This document shows, in pieces, positions 8,109-17,266 of a stretch of 39,442 nt of DNA. The translations under genes and the position numbers were made by a program. The stretch spans positions 1 to 39,442 of the forward strand of contig VGYT01000005.1 of the NCBI GenBank assembly GCA_016872895.1, in the 5' to 3' direction. Every line of letters starts with the position of its first letter. The stretch's first letter is position 1. Origin of the DNA: Planctomycetota bacterium. GTDB lineage: Bacteria; Planctomycetota; Phycisphaerae; FEN-1346. A model generated the notes under the pieces. The model was not told where the DNA came from. It saw nothing but the letters and a program-made list of their open reading frames with translations, and searched no databases.

Positions 8109-10565
8109 TTAACCTCGGTCGAAGGCTTCGGCCTCGCGGCCGCGGACGTGCGTCTCGGCCCGCGCGCGGAACTGGCTGCGAAGGGCCGGCACGACCTCGC
8201 GCAGGCAGTCTTCCACGCGTTCGACGCAGGTGAATCGGACCTCGCGGCGGACCTCCTCGGGGACCTTCTCCAGGTCGTCGGCGTTCCCCTTGGGTATGAA
8301 GATATGCGTTATGCCTTCGCGGTGGGCCGCGAGGACCTTCTCCTTGAGGCCGCCGACGGGCAGGACGCGGCCCTGGAGCGTGATCTCGCCGGTCATGGCC
8401 ACGTCGCGCCGGGCGGGGCAGCCGGCCAGGGCGCTCGCCAGGGCGCAGACCACGGGCAGCCCCGCGCTGGGGCCGTCCTTGGGCGTGGCGCCCTCCGGCA
8501 CGTGGACGTGCAGGTCAACGGTGTGCCTGGCGGGGATGACGCCCGGCCGCGCGCACCGCGCCCGGACCCACGAGAGGGCGGTCTTGACGGATTCCTGCAT
8601 GACCTCGCCGAGTTGGCCGGTGAGCGTCAGGTCGCCCTTGCCAGGCATGCATGAGACCTCGATGACCATGCTGCGTCCGCCGGCCTCGGTCCAGGCGAGG
8701 CTGGTGACGGTTCCGACGCTCTCCTTCGGACCGGCGGCCTCGCGGCGGTAGGGGGCGGGGCCGAGGTACGCCCGGACGAGTTCCGGGGCGACGGTCCTGG
8801 GGCCGGCGGGGGGCGGGTCGGCGGCGGCCAGTTCGGCGGCGATCTTCCGCAGGACCTTGGCGAGGAACTTGCGGAGGTTCCGCACGCCGGCCTCGCGCGT
8901 ATATGACTCGATTATCTGCCGCAACACCTCTTCCGCAAAGACCGCCTGCCCCGGCGCCAGGCCGTGCGCCTGCATTTCCCGCGGCAGGAGGTGGCGCGCG
9001 GCAATCTGCACCTTCTCTTCCAGCGTGTAGCCGGCCAGTTCGATGACCTCCAGGCGGTCCAGCAGGACGGGCGGGATGGCGCCGCCGACGTTCGCCGTGC
9101 AGACGAACAGGACCTCGGAAACGTCGTACTCCACCTCCAGGTAATGGTCGCTGAAGGCGTAGTTCTCGTCGGGGTCCAGGACTTCCAGCAGCGCGCTGGC
9201 CGGGTCGCCGCGCGCATCCTGCCCCATCTTGTCGATTTCATCGAGGAGAAAGACGGGGTTGCGGACGCCGGCCTTGCGGATTGACTGGATGATGCGTCCG
9301 GGCAGGGCGCCGACGTATGTGCGTCGGTGACCGCGGATTTCGGCCTCGTCGCGGACGCCGCCGAGGCTCTTGCGGACGAACCGCCGCCCGAGCGCGCGGG
9401 CGACGCTCTTGGCGAGGCTCGTCTTGCCTACGCCTGGCGGCCCGACGAAGCACAGGATGGGCTCGCGCAGGCTGCGCGTGAGTTTCTTGACGGCCAGGTA
9501 CTCAAGGATGCGCTCCTTCGGCTCCTGGAGGCCGAAGTGGTCCTCATCCAGTATCCGCCGCACATGCCTCAGGTCCAGGTTGTCCTCGGTGCGGGCCTGC
9601 CAGGGCATGTGCACGAGCCAGTCGAGGTACTCGGTGATGACCACGGACTGCGGCGTGAGGGGCATCATGCGTGCCAGGCGTGCCTGCTCGCGGAGGGCGA
9701 TCTTGCGGACCTCGTCCGGCATGCCTGCGGCGAGGATTTTGTCCCTGAGTTCGGCCGCGCCGCCGGCCGCGGAGTCGGTGTGCCCCAGTTCCTCCTCGAT
9801 GGCCTTGAGTTGCTCCTTGAGGAAGTACTCCTTCTGGGTGCGCGACAGCCGCGCCCGGACCCGCTCGCTGATGCGGCGCTGGATTTCCAGCAGGCCGATC
9901 TCGTTCTCCAGGATGTCGGCCAGGGCGCGCAAGCGCTCCTCCGGGTCGATCATCTCAAGCAGGCGCTGCTTGTCGGCGAACGGGATGGCCGTGAATGCGG
10001 CCACGACGTCGGCCAGTCGCCCGCCCTCCTCCGCGGCGGCGGCCTGCTGGCCGATGCTCTCGGGCAGCGCAGGCTGAAGTTGCAGGTACGTGAAGAAGCG
10101 GGCCCGGACGGTGCGCGCGAGGGCCTCGGCCTCCGGGCCGTCGAGCGGCGGCTCGGCCACCGCGGCCGCGTCGGCCCACAGACACCCGCCCTCCTTGGCC
10201 ACGCGGGCGACCAGCGCACGGGCCGTCGCCTCGACGATGACCTTGTGCGTGCCGCCCTCGCCCTTGAAACACTGGAGACAAGAGCCCAGCGACCCCATCT
10301 CGAAAACGTCCTCCGGGCCGGGGTCAAGGACGGCCGGGTCGCGCTGCGCCACGAGGAGGATGCGGCGGTCCTTGCCGATCGCCTCGTGGACGGCCGTGAC
10401 CGAGGCGTCGCGGCCCACCTGGAGGGGCATCGCCAGCCCCGGAAACACGACCAGCCCGCGCAGCGGCAGCACGGGCAGCCGCTGGGCGGCCGCGGCGCAG
10501 CCCGCGGCCGCGCAGGGGTCGGCGGCCGGCGGAGGCGGCGAGGTTTGCGGGTCGTTTTCTGCCAT
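8109..10565 (-). CDS. lon: ATP-dependent protease Lon
   Basis: A full-length Lon of 818 residues. The N-terminal substrate-binding domain opens at LPVLPLRGLVVFPG. A helical region with EYFLKEQLKAIEEELG follows, then the AAA+ module with Walker A GPPGVGKT near residue 375 and Walker B VFLLDEIDKMG. The serine protease domain holds the catalytic Ser in KDGPSAGLP (about 700) and Lys in GGLKEKVLAA (about 740). It degrades misfolded and regulatory proteins in the cytoplasm as a hexamer. The ATG at 10565 has a poor ribosome binding site. A nested palindrome fills the gap to smc upstream, so the two genes are probably transcribed separately or processed. Confidence 0.97.
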   Translation of the reverse strand: MAENDPQTSPPPPAADPCAAAGCAAAAQRLPVLPLRGLVVFPGLAMPLQVGRDASVTAVHEAIGKDRRILLVAQRDPAVLDPGPEDVFEMGSLGSCLQCFKGEGGTHKVIVEATARALVARVAKEGGCLWADAAAVAEPPLDGPEAEALARTVRARFFTYLQLQPALPESIGQQAAAAEEGGRLADVVAAFTAIPFADKQRLLEMIDPEERLRALADILENEIGLLEIQRRISERVRARLSRTQKEYFLKEQLKAIEEELGHTDSAAGGAAELRDKILAAGMPDEVRKIALREQARLARMMPLTPQSVVITEYLDWLVHMPWQARTEDNLDLRHVRRILDEDHFGLQEPKERILEYLAVKKLTRSLREPILCFVGPPGVGKTSLAKSVARALGRRFVRKSLGGVRDEAEIRGHRRTYVGALPGRIIQSIRKAGVRNPVFLLDEIDKMGQDARGDPASALLEVLDPDENYAFSDHYLEVEYDVSEVLFVCTANVGGAIPPVLLDRLEVIELAGYTLEEKVQIAARHLLPREMQAHGLAPGQAVFAEEVLRQIIESYTREAGVRNLRKFLAKVLRKIAAELAAADPPPAGPRTVAPELVRAYLGPAPYRREAAGPKESVGTVTSLAWTEAGGRSMVIEVSCMPGKGDLTLTGQLGEVMQESVKTALSWVRARCARPGVIPARHTVDLHVHVPEGATPKDGPSAGLPVVCALASALAGCPARRDVAMTGEITLQGRVLPVGGLKEKVLAAHREGITHIFIPKGNADDLEKVPEEVRREVRFTCVERVEDCLREVVPALRSQFRARAETHVRGREAEAFDRG

Positions 10566-10593
10566 GTCACGTCACGGCGATTGACGGCCTGAC

Positions 10594-10691
10594 GGCTGCC
10601 ACTGGTCATTCGTCACTGGCCACTTGTAAGGGCCAAGACAACTGATAGCGTGTGGCACGGCCGGCTTGCCCGGCCGTGGCAAGTGGCAGCC
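10594..10691. repeat. Nested palindromic element between smc and lon
   Basis: The outer arms ggctgccact and agtggcagcc are perfect inverted copies 98 bp apart. The left half (gtcactggccacttgt) resembles the left half of the element at 29978-30062. Inside it sits a second hairpin, ggcacggccggcttgcccggccgtggc, that recurs within smc at 12654. This looks like one repeat inserted into another. Confidence 0.65.
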
Positions 10692-10721
10692 GTTCGGCTT
10701 GTGCGACGGCGCCTCGCAGGG

Positions 10722-13700
10722 TTATCCTCGCTCGGCGGCCTCGGCGACGGCGGCGGGGGCAACCGCCTCCGCGGCGGGCGTAACCGGCCCGGCGGCGGCC
10801 GGCTCGGCGGCGGCCGGCCCGGCCTGTTTGTCGTCCGTCACGTAGCCGGCCTGGTGTATGTCGGAGAACTTGACGGAGACCTTGCGCGAGACGCCCGGCT
10901 CGCCCATCGTCACGCCGTAAAGGACGTCGCCGATGCCCATGGTGCGCTTGTTGTGCGTGATGATGACGAACTGCGAGCGGTCGAGGAACTCGCGCACGAG
11001 GCCGGTGAACCGGTCGATGTTCGCCTCGTCGAGGGCGGCATCGACCTCGTCGAGGATGCAGAACGGGCTGGGCCGCGCGCGGAAGATCGCCAGCAGGAGG
11101 GCGACGGCGGCCATCGTTTTCTCTCCGCCCGACAGCAGGCTGATGCGCTGGAGTTGCTTGCCTGGGGGGCGTGCGACCACCTCGATGCCGCTTTCCAGGA
11201 CGTCGGCCTCGTTCTCGAGGTACACGTCGGCCTTGCCGCCGCCGAAGAGTTTGCGGAAGAGTTCCTGGAAGTGGCCGCGAATTGATTCAAATGTTTTCAT
11301 AAATCGCTCGCGGCTCTCGCGGTTGATGCGCTCAATCAGGGCGGTCAGCGTGTCGCGTGCCTTCACCAGGTCGTCGCGCTGGCCGCGAAGGAACCCCACG
11401 CGGGCCTCCAGGGCGTCCTGCTCCTGGATGGCCTCGAGGTTCACCGCGCCGAGCCGCTCGATCTTGCCCTGGAGCGCGCGGATTTCCTCGGCCACGGCGT
11501 CCCAGTCGACCGCCTCGGGCTGCCAGGCGGCATATCGCTCGGCCAGGTCGAGGGCGAAATCGTCGCGGACGCGCTGCACCAGTTCGTCGCGCTTGGTCTG
11601 GAGGGTCCGCCGCTCAAGTTCGCGCTCGTGGATTTGCTGCTGGAGCGCATCGGACTCGGCCTCGACGGCGCGGGCCTTCTCCGTAAGGCCCTCCAGGCCC
11701 TCCGTGCGGGCCGCGCGCTCGGCCACGAGCCGGCGGACCTCCGCCTCGGCCTGCTCCTTCTGGTGAAAGAGCGTCGCCAGTTCCGACGCCAGTCGCAGCA
11801 TGGTGCGCTCGGACTGGCGGATGCGGTCGAGGCACTCCGCGAGGTCGGCGCGGGCCTGCTCGATGCCCTCGCGCGTGGCGGCCAGGTCGCGCTGTGCGGC
11901 GGCCACCTGGTCCACAAGGGCGGCCTGCTTCTCGCGGAGTTGGGCCAGGGCGATGCGGGCCTGGGTGCGGGATTCCTCGCAGGCGGCGCGGCGTGCGGCC
12001 AGGGCGTCCTGCTCGGCCGCGAGGACGGCGATGGATGCCGCCTGGTCGGCCTCGCGGCGCTCCAGGTCCTCGGCCTGTGCGCGAATCGCATCGCGCTGGT
12101 GGGCGGCCTGGTCGCGCTCGCGTGCGGCGGCCTGAAGTTCGCTCTCCACGACGGGGGCCTCGGCCTCCAGGGCGCGGCGCGACTCGGCCGCGCGCCGCTG
12201 CCGCCCCTCGGCCTCGACCCTGGCCATGGAGCCCTCGTAAATCTCCTGGCGCAGGACCTGCTGGTCGGCGTCGAGGGCGCGGAGTTCCTCGGCCGCCCGG
12301 GCGCGGTGCGCGGCCAGGTCGTCGATACGCCGGCCGAGGGCCTCCCGCTGGAGGGCCAGGTCCCGCAATTCCGACCTGCGGCTGATGAGGCTCGTCTCCG
12401 GCCCGGGCGGGCCGATGGCCACCGACCCGTCGGGTTCCAGGACGTTGCCCGCGAGCGTAACGAAGCGGCAGCCCGCCAGCGGGCCGCACGCCAGTTCGGC
12501 CGCGCCCTCAAGCGACTTTACGACAATCGTGCGGGCCAGCAGGTGCGCGATCGCCGGCCGCACGGCCTCGGCGGCACGCACGTAGTCCATCGCCCAGCAC
12601 ACGGCCTCGGGGTAAGCCGAGAGATCCCGCGCTGGCCCTGCCGGCGCGGACGTGGCACGGCCGGCTTGTCCGGCCGGTGAAGCCCCCGGCACTGCCGGGG
12701 GGTGCGGCTCATCGCCGCGCCCGGACACGGCGGCCGTGCCGCCCCCGTCGGCGGGGGACGGGAGGGCGTCGAGCGCCAGGAGGCGCACCTGGCCCGAGAG
12801 TTGGCCTTCGAGCGTGCGGGCGAGCGCCAGGACGTCGGCCAGGCGGTCGGCCACGAGGAGTTTCTCGGCCGGGCCGAGGGCCGACTCGATGACCACGGCA
12901 TGGGCCACGTCGACCTCTATCAGGTCGGCCACCATGCCGCGCCAGCGCTCCGGGGCGCCGGCGGCGGCGATGGCGTCGCAGGTGCGTCGGACGGCGGCCG
13001 GGATGCCCTCGCCGCGTCGCTGCATGTCCTGAAGGAGTTCGCGGCGGCTGTCGAGGGCGGCGGCATCCTGCCTGTCGCGCGCGAGGCGTTCGCCGAGGTC
13101 CTCGACTTCCTTCTGCCTGGCCTCGGCCTCGTGGCGTTTCTGTTCGAGGCGGCCGCGGCGCTCGACGACGGCGGCGTCAAGGGCGGCCTTCTCGGCGTCC
13201 AGGGCGGCCTGTTCCTGGGCCAGTTGCCGGAGTGCCCCGGCTATTGCATCGCGGCGTGCCCGGAGTTTGGCGGCCTGCGCCTCCAGGGTCTCCAGGCGAA
13301 GGTCAAGTGCGCCTGCGCGGCTGGTTCGCTCGCTCTTCTGCTGGGCGAGGTCAAGCAGGGCGCCCTTGGCGGCCTCGACGCGGGCGGCCAGGGCCCGGGC
13401 CTGCTCGCTTACGTCCGCCAGTTGCGCCTCGACGGCCTGGACGGCCTCCTCCTGGCGGCGGGCGACCTCGACCATTTCGGCCTGGGCTGCCAGGCGCGAC
13501 GCCACCTGGTCCTCGGCATCCCGCAGGTGGGCGGAGAGGTCGCCGATCTTGCTGCGGTCGCGCTCGACAACCTGGCCGAGTTCCTCCGCGCGGGTGCGGT
13601 GGAACCCGATCTCGGTCTCGCGCGTGGCGATGCCCGAGCGGCCGTCGGAGAGGCGGGCGTCAACGGCGCGCAGGCGGCCGTCGAGGTCCATCAGGCCGCC

Positions 13701-14519
13701 CTCGAGCCGCGCCCGCTCCTGGTCGAGGCCCGCGAGCGCCGCCGCGCGGGCCGACCGCTCGTTCTGGAGCGACTCGACGGCCGCCTGGTGCCCCAGGAGG
13801 GCCTGCGTCTGGTGGTGGTACTGGCTGAGGGCGTAGGAGAGGCGGAGGTCCTTCAGGCGTGCGTTGTATTCGACATAATTACGCGCTTTGCCGGCCTGGT
13901 ACTTGACGCTGCGCAGGCGGCGCTCGACCTCTTCCAGGATGTCGCCGAGGCGCAGGAGGTTCTGCTCGGTGCGTGCGAGTTTGCGCTCGGCCTCGCGGCG
14001 CTTGGCCTTGTACTTGGAGATGCCGGCGGCCTCCTCGAAGATGAGGCGGCGCTCGAGGGGGCCCGACTGGAGCAGGACGTCGACCTTGCCCTGCTCGATG
14101 AGGCTGTAGGCGTCGGCGCCGACGCCGGTGTCCATGAAGAGTTCGCGGACGTCGCGCAGGCGGCAGGGCTTGCGGTTGAGCACGTACTCGGACTCGCCGC
14201 TGCGGTAGAGGCGGCGGCTGACCTCGACCTCGGTCGCGCCGATGGGCAGGAGGCCCCGCGAGTTGTCGAACACCAGGGTGGCCTCGGCGAAGCCGAGGCT
14301 GCGGCGGGACTCGGACCCGGCGAAGATTACGTCGGCCATCTCGCGGCCGCGAAGGCTCCGGGCGCTCTGCTCGCCCAGGACCCACTTGACGGCGTCGACC
14401 ACGTTCGATTTGCCGCACCCGTTCGGGCCCACGATGACGGTGATGCCCGAATCGAACTCGAACCGCGTGCGGTCGGCGAACGATTTAAAGCCGAACAGTT
14501 CAAGGCGCTTCAGTTCCAC
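10722..14519 (-). CDS. smc: Chromosome segregation SMC ATPase
   Basis: The 1265-residue protein has the SMC plan: an N-terminal ATPase half with Walker A VGPNGCGKSN and the LGEQSARSLRG loop, a long heptad-rich coiled coil, a hinge around residues 510-680, a returning coiled coil, and a C-terminal half with signature LLSGGEKTM (near 1130) and Walker B FCILDEVDAALDE (near 1158). SMC dimers, with ScpA and ScpB, organise and separate chromosomes; neither partner gene is in the window. The start is a GTG with aaggag about ten bases upstream. The hinge carries a Gly/Pro-rich insert (about residues 593-622) encoded by a palindromic element at 12654-12740. The C-terminus has an Ala/Pro-rich extension after FSDIHQAGYVTDD. 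Confidence 0.97.
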   Translation of the reverse strand: MELKRLELFGFKSFADRTRFEFDSGITVIVGPNGCGKSNVVDAVKWVLGEQSARSLRGREMADVIFAGSESRRSLGFAEATLVFDNSRGLLPIGATEVEVSRRLYRSGESEYVLNRKPCRLRDVRELFMDTGVGADAYSLIEQGKVDVLLQSGPLERRLIFEEAAGISKYKAKRREAERKLARTEQNLLRLGDILEEVERRLRSVKYQAGKARNYVEYNARLKDLRLSYALSQYHHQTQALLGHQAAVESLQNERSARAAALAGLDQERARLEGGLMDLDGRLRAVDARLSDGRSGIATRETEIGFHRTRAEELGQVVERDRSKIGDLSAHLRDAEDQVASRLAAQAEMVEVARRQEEAVQAVEAQLADVSEQARALAARVEAAKGALLDLAQQKSERTSRAGALDLRLETLEAQAAKLRARRDAIAGALRQLAQEQAALDAEKAALDAAVVERRGRLEQKRHEAEARQKEVEDLGERLARDRQDAAALDSRRELLQDMQRRGEGIPAAVRRTCDAIAAAGAPERWRGMVADLIEVDVAHAVVIESALGPAEKLLVADRLADVLALARTLEGQLSGQVRLLALDALPSPADGGGTAAVSGRGDEPHPPAVPGASPAGQAGRATSAPAGPARDLSAYPEAVCWAMDYVRAAEAVRPAIAHLLARTIVVKSLEGAAELACGPLAGCRFVTLAGNVLEPDGSVAIGPPGPETSLISRRSELRDLALQREALGRRIDDLAAHRARAAEELRALDADQQVLRQEIYEGSMARVEAEGRQRRAAESRRALEAEAPVVESELQAAARERDQAAHQRDAIRAQAEDLERREADQAASIAVLAAEQDALAARRAACEESRTQARIALAQLREKQAALVDQVAAAQRDLAATREGIEQARADLAECLDRIRQSERTMLRLASELATLFHQKEQAEAEVRRLVAERAARTEGLEGLTEKARAVEAESDALQQQIHERELERRTLQTKRDELVQRVRDDFALDLAERYAAWQPEAVDWDAVAEEIRALQGKIERLGAVNLEAIQEQDALEARVGFLRGQRDDLVKARDTLTALIERINRESRERFMKTFESIRGHFQELFRKLFGGGKADVYLENEADVLESGIEVVARPPGKQLQRISLLSGGEKTMAAVALLLAIFRARPSPFCILDEVDAALDEANIDRFTGLVREFLDRSQFVIITHNKRTMGIGDVLYGVTMGEPGVSRKVSVKFSDIHQAGYVTDDKQAGPAAAEPAAAGPVTPAAEAVAPAAVAEAAERG
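12654..12740. repeat. Palindromic element inserted in the smc hinge region
   Basis: The 87-bp element, 29 codons long, is bounded by ggcacggccg and cggccgtgcc, perfect 10-bp inverted arms. Its left end ggcacggccggcttgtccgg matches the inner hairpin at 10654 except for one base, and its middle gcccccggcactgccgggg matches the element at 3246 almost fully. It keeps the reading frame of smc open. Confidence 0.75.
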
Positions 14520-14542
14520 GGTGCGATGGCTCCTTGAGGTAA

Positions 14543-14644
14543 TTGCGGACTGCGGATTGTGAATTGCGGATTGGAAGGGCGCGTGGCCGAGGCCGGCCGC
14601 GCCGCTTTCCGTTCAATCCGCAATTCGCAATTCGCAATCCGCGA
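14543..14644. repeat. Composite palindrome upstream of smc
   Basis: Two arms of about 31 bp, built of ttgcggattgtgaattgcgg-like units on the left and the complementary caatccgcaattcgcaattc on the right, flank a ggccgaggccggcc core. The arms agree at most positions. The element fills the gap between smc and the FlgI-like gene. I recall similar gcggattg/caatccgc palindromes as common in planctomycete genomes. Confidence 0.7.
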
Positions 14645-14649
14645 TTTTT

Positions 14650-16377
14650 TCATGGCTCGTCGCCGATGGGGCGGGCGACCGGCCTCTCGCCGCCGATGCG
14701 GTACTGAAGCGGCTGAAGCACCAGCGGGGCCGACAACGCCTTCTTGCGCGACATCTCGTACAGGAGGCCGACGACGTCGCTGTAACCGAGGTCGAGGCCC
14801 TGGTTTGCGGCCGCCTGCCCTTCTTCGCCGCCCATCGGGGCCGCGACCTTCTCCACCATGCCAGGGACGTCCAGCGGCGCCGCCACGCGCCAGTCCCGCC
14901 CGTGCCACCGGGCGATGAGCGTCACTTCCGCGGCGCCCGCCTGGGCGGTGGCCACCGCCCGCCGCGTCTCGGCCAGCATCGGCGGCCGGACCGCCACGTC
15001 GCCGAAGATCGCCACCTGGGGTTTGAGGGTCCGCGAGACGTACACGAACGGCTCGCCGCGCGTCGCCACGATGCTCAGGATGAACTTGTCGGGGAACGCC
15101 TTCGCCACGAACATGCGCGGGGCGATGCGTGCCATGGCCTGCCACGCGGCCACGCGGACGCGGGCGTTCTTCACGTTAAGCGCGCGTCCGAGCACGCCCA
15201 GGCCGATGCCGCTCCGGAGCCGCCCCAGGGCCTCGACCGCCGACTCCTGGAACTCCGAGGCATCGCTCATCAGGACCGGCTCCAGGATTGACACGGCCTG
15301 GGCGTCCTGGAGGTTGGCCAGGGTCCGGCCGACGTAGAAGCGGACCGCCTCGCTGGGATGGGATGCGAGCGGCCGCAGTCGCGGCACGATCGACGCCCCC
15401 ATCGCCTCCAGGCCCAGCGAGACGCGGTCCAGGTCCCGCCCGGCCTGGAGCGCTTCGACCAGGAGGCCGACGCGCTGGTCGCGCGCATCGGGGCTCTCGC
15501 GCAGGAAAACCGCCCCTACCAGGTCCAGGAAGTGAATCTTGTCGTCCTGGTGCTCGCGGGGCACTTCAAGGTCCACGCGGCCGGGGTCGGTGGTGCCCTT
15601 GGCCGCGCCGGGAAACCGGGCGTTGACGAGGCGGATGATCTGGTCGGCGGTGCGTGCGGAGGGCGTCAGAAGGATGAGTCGGAAGTTGAGGCCCTTCAGG
15701 GCCCGTCCGCCCCCCAGGACCCGCCCGATGCGCGGGTCCGCCGCCACGGCACCGCTCCCTGACGGTCGCGGCTCCGACGCGGGCGACTTGTCATCCCCCG
15801 CAAACGGCGAGACGAAGATGCTGCCGCGACCCAGCGCCGCCACCTCGCCGCGGGCCGCCACCCCGCGCGACGCCACGACCTGCGCAAGGTCGCATTCCAG
15901 GAGGAACCCGCCCTCCAGGCTGGTCGTCTCGGTCGTCGGCACGGCCCGGACTTCCAGGTCGAAGACCTCTCCCTTGCCGATGCCGGGCGCAAGGACGCCC
16001 ATGACCATGACCACGGCGTTGTCGGGGCTGGTAAGGACCTCCTCGGGCTTGTCAACCTTGTGGCGGCGCATCATGTCCAGGACCTGCTGGCGGACGCCGG
16101 GGGGCATGACCTTCGTGCCCGTCCCGTCGAGGCCCGTGACGAAACCGTAGCCCTGGACGGCGAGTCCCTCGCGGCCGGCGAACCTGGCCACCTCGCCCAC
16201 GGTGTCCTTCAGGTAGGGGGGCACCTGGACATCTCGCGGCAGTCGCGGCTCGGCCGGCTTGGGCTTGCCGCACGAGAGGCCCGGCGCCAGCAACACGCTT
16301 GCCGCGCAGACTATCAGCGCCGCCGCCGGCAGACAGGCCTGGCGGCGAAGATGCGTTATCGCCCTGGCGGCGCGCAT
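14650..16377 (-). CDS. FlgI-domain protein with HEAT-like repeats, probable lipoprotein
   Basis: The 575-residue protein has a hydrophobic signal segment ending near APGLSCGK; the Cys could be lipidated, although GLS is not a classic lipobox. Residues about 50-330 resemble flagellar P-ring protein FlgI: VQGYGFVTGLDGTGTKVMPP, TSPDNAVVMVMGVLAPGIGKGEVFDLEV, then TSLEGGFLLECDL. Helical HEAT-like repeats follow (AVRFYVGRTLANLQDAQA, FQESAVEALGRL), and an extra C-terminal domain ends the protein. True FlgI lacks HEAT repeats and sits among flagellar genes; none is present here, so a role in a flagellum is doubtful. A short peptide around ASEPRPSGSGAVA is encoded by an inserted palindromic repeat. 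The ATG at 16377 has a weak ribosome binding site. Confidence 0.7.
   Translation of the reverse strand: MRAARAITHLRRQACLPAAALIVCAASVLLAPGLSCGKPKPAEPRLPRDVQVPPYLKDTVGEVARFAGREGLAVQGYGFVTGLDGTGTKVMPPGVRQQVLDMMRRHKVDKPEEVLTSPDNAVVMVMGVLAPGIGKGEVFDLEVRAVPTTETTSLEGGFLLECDLAQVVASRGVAARGEVAALGRGSIFVSPFAGDDKSPASEPRPSGSGAVAADPRIGRVLGGGRALKGLNFRLILLTPSARTADQIIRLVNARFPGAAKGTTDPGRVDLEVPREHQDDKIHFLDLVGAVFLRESPDARDQRVGLLVEALQAGRDLDRVSLGLEAMGASIVPRLRPLASHPSEAVRFYVGRTLANLQDAQAVSILEPVLMSDASEFQESAVEALGRLRSGIGLGVLGRALNVKNARVRVAAWQAMARIAPRMFVAKAFPDKFILSIVATRGEPFVYVSRTLKPQVAIFGDVAVRPPMLAETRRAVATAQAGAAEVTLIARWHGRDWRVAAPLDVPGMVEKVAAPMGGEEGQAAANQGLDLGYSDVVGLLYEMSRKKALSAPLVLQPLQYRIGGERPVARPIGDEP
15751..15775. repeat. 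Short repeat in the coding region (ccctgacggtcgcgg type)
   Basis: The stretch accgctccctgacggtcgcg resembles a short repeat I recall as frequent in planctomycete genomes, where it often ends up inside genes. Here it adds a Ser/Pro/Gly-rich peptide to the FlgI-like domain without breaking the frame. The recurrence in this genome could not be checked. Confidence 0.4.
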
Positions 16378-16513
16378 AGCGACCCCGCTCTCGCTTCCGT
16401 TTGGTATCGGCAGCCGCAGTTATCGGACTTTAGCAAAAAGCCCCTGATGCCGCAATGCGGCGCGCTATTACGCAGCAACCCTGCGCCGCCGCACGTCGCC
16501 GTACCGGCGACGG

Positions 16514-17266
16514 CTAAACAACAGGGGCGCGGCCGCAGCACCGCTCCGGCTGGCCGCGAACCAGGCACCGGGCAACGTACCGGCGGCCGATGGCGGCCAG
16601 GCTCTCCATGACGGGCGGGTCGTACGGCCTGACCGTGCGGAGCGCCGGGTCAAGCGCATGGGCCGGCTCGAAGCGCTGGAGGATCCACCGCCGGGCGCCG
16701 GCGATGCGCTCGCCCATTGCGCGGACCTCCGCCTCGCCGATGAAGGCCGGACACACGGTCGTGCGGAACTCGTAATCCACGGCGCTCGACATCAGCAGGT
16801 CGATGGAGCGCCCGACGGCGTCAACGTCGGCCGCATCGCCGCAGACCTGCCGGTACCGCCCGTCCAGCGGGGCCTTCAGGTCCATCGCGACGGCGTCAAC
16901 CAGGCCCGCCGCCAGGAGGCCCGCCAGGCAGTCCGGGTGCGTGCCGTTGGTATCGAGTTTGACGCCGAGGCCGCGGCCGCGGAACACCTCGCACAGCGGC
17001 GCCAGCGTGGGCCAGACGGTCGGCTCGCCGCCGCAGATGACCACGCCGTCGAGCCAGCCCCGCCGCTCGTCCAGGTGCGCCAGGATGGACTCCAGCGGGA
17101 TCGCCTCCTGCGGCGGGGCGAGCATGGCCGAGGCGTGGCAGAAGCGGCACCGCAGGTTGCACTGCGGCAGAAAGACGATGGCCGCAAGCCGGCCAGGCCA
17201 GTCGATGAGCGTCGTCGGGTGGTACCCGGCGATGGGCGGAAGCGTTATGGCCGCCTGCGTGCTCAT
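16514..17266 (-). CDS. nrdG: Anaerobic ribonucleotide reductase activase (radical SAM)
   Basis: The 250-residue protein has the 4Fe-4S motif CNLRCRFC (Cys36, 40, 43), followed by the GGEPT motif and the LDTNGT strand of radical-SAM activases. The opening PTTLIDWPGRLAAIVFLPQC is typical of the longer NrdG-type activases. It would use S-adenosylmethionine to place the glycyl radical on NrdD, which lies three genes upstream. Its ATG overlaps the stop of the redoxin gene by ATGA, so the two are translationally coupled. A Cys pair near the C-terminus (RCCGRAPVV) follows an RGQPE stretch and could be redox active or simply tail sequence. Confidence 0.85.
   Translation of the reverse strand: MSTQAAITLPPIAGYHPTTLIDWPGRLAAIVFLPQCNLRCRFCHASAMLAPPQEAIPLESILAHLDERRGWLDGVVICGGEPTVWPTLAPLCEVFRGRGLGVKLDTNGTHPDCLAGLLAAGLVDAVAMDLKAPLDGRYRQVCGDAADVDAVGRSIDLLMSSAVDYEFRTTVCPAFIGEAEVRAMGERIAGARRWILQRFEPAHALDPALRTVRPYDPPVMESLAAIGRRYVARCLVRGQPERCCGRAPVV

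Noticed and set aside
12702-14537. 611-residue plus-strand ORF
   Set aside because: Antisense shadow of the smc coiled coil; its regular pattern reflects the heptads on the other strand.
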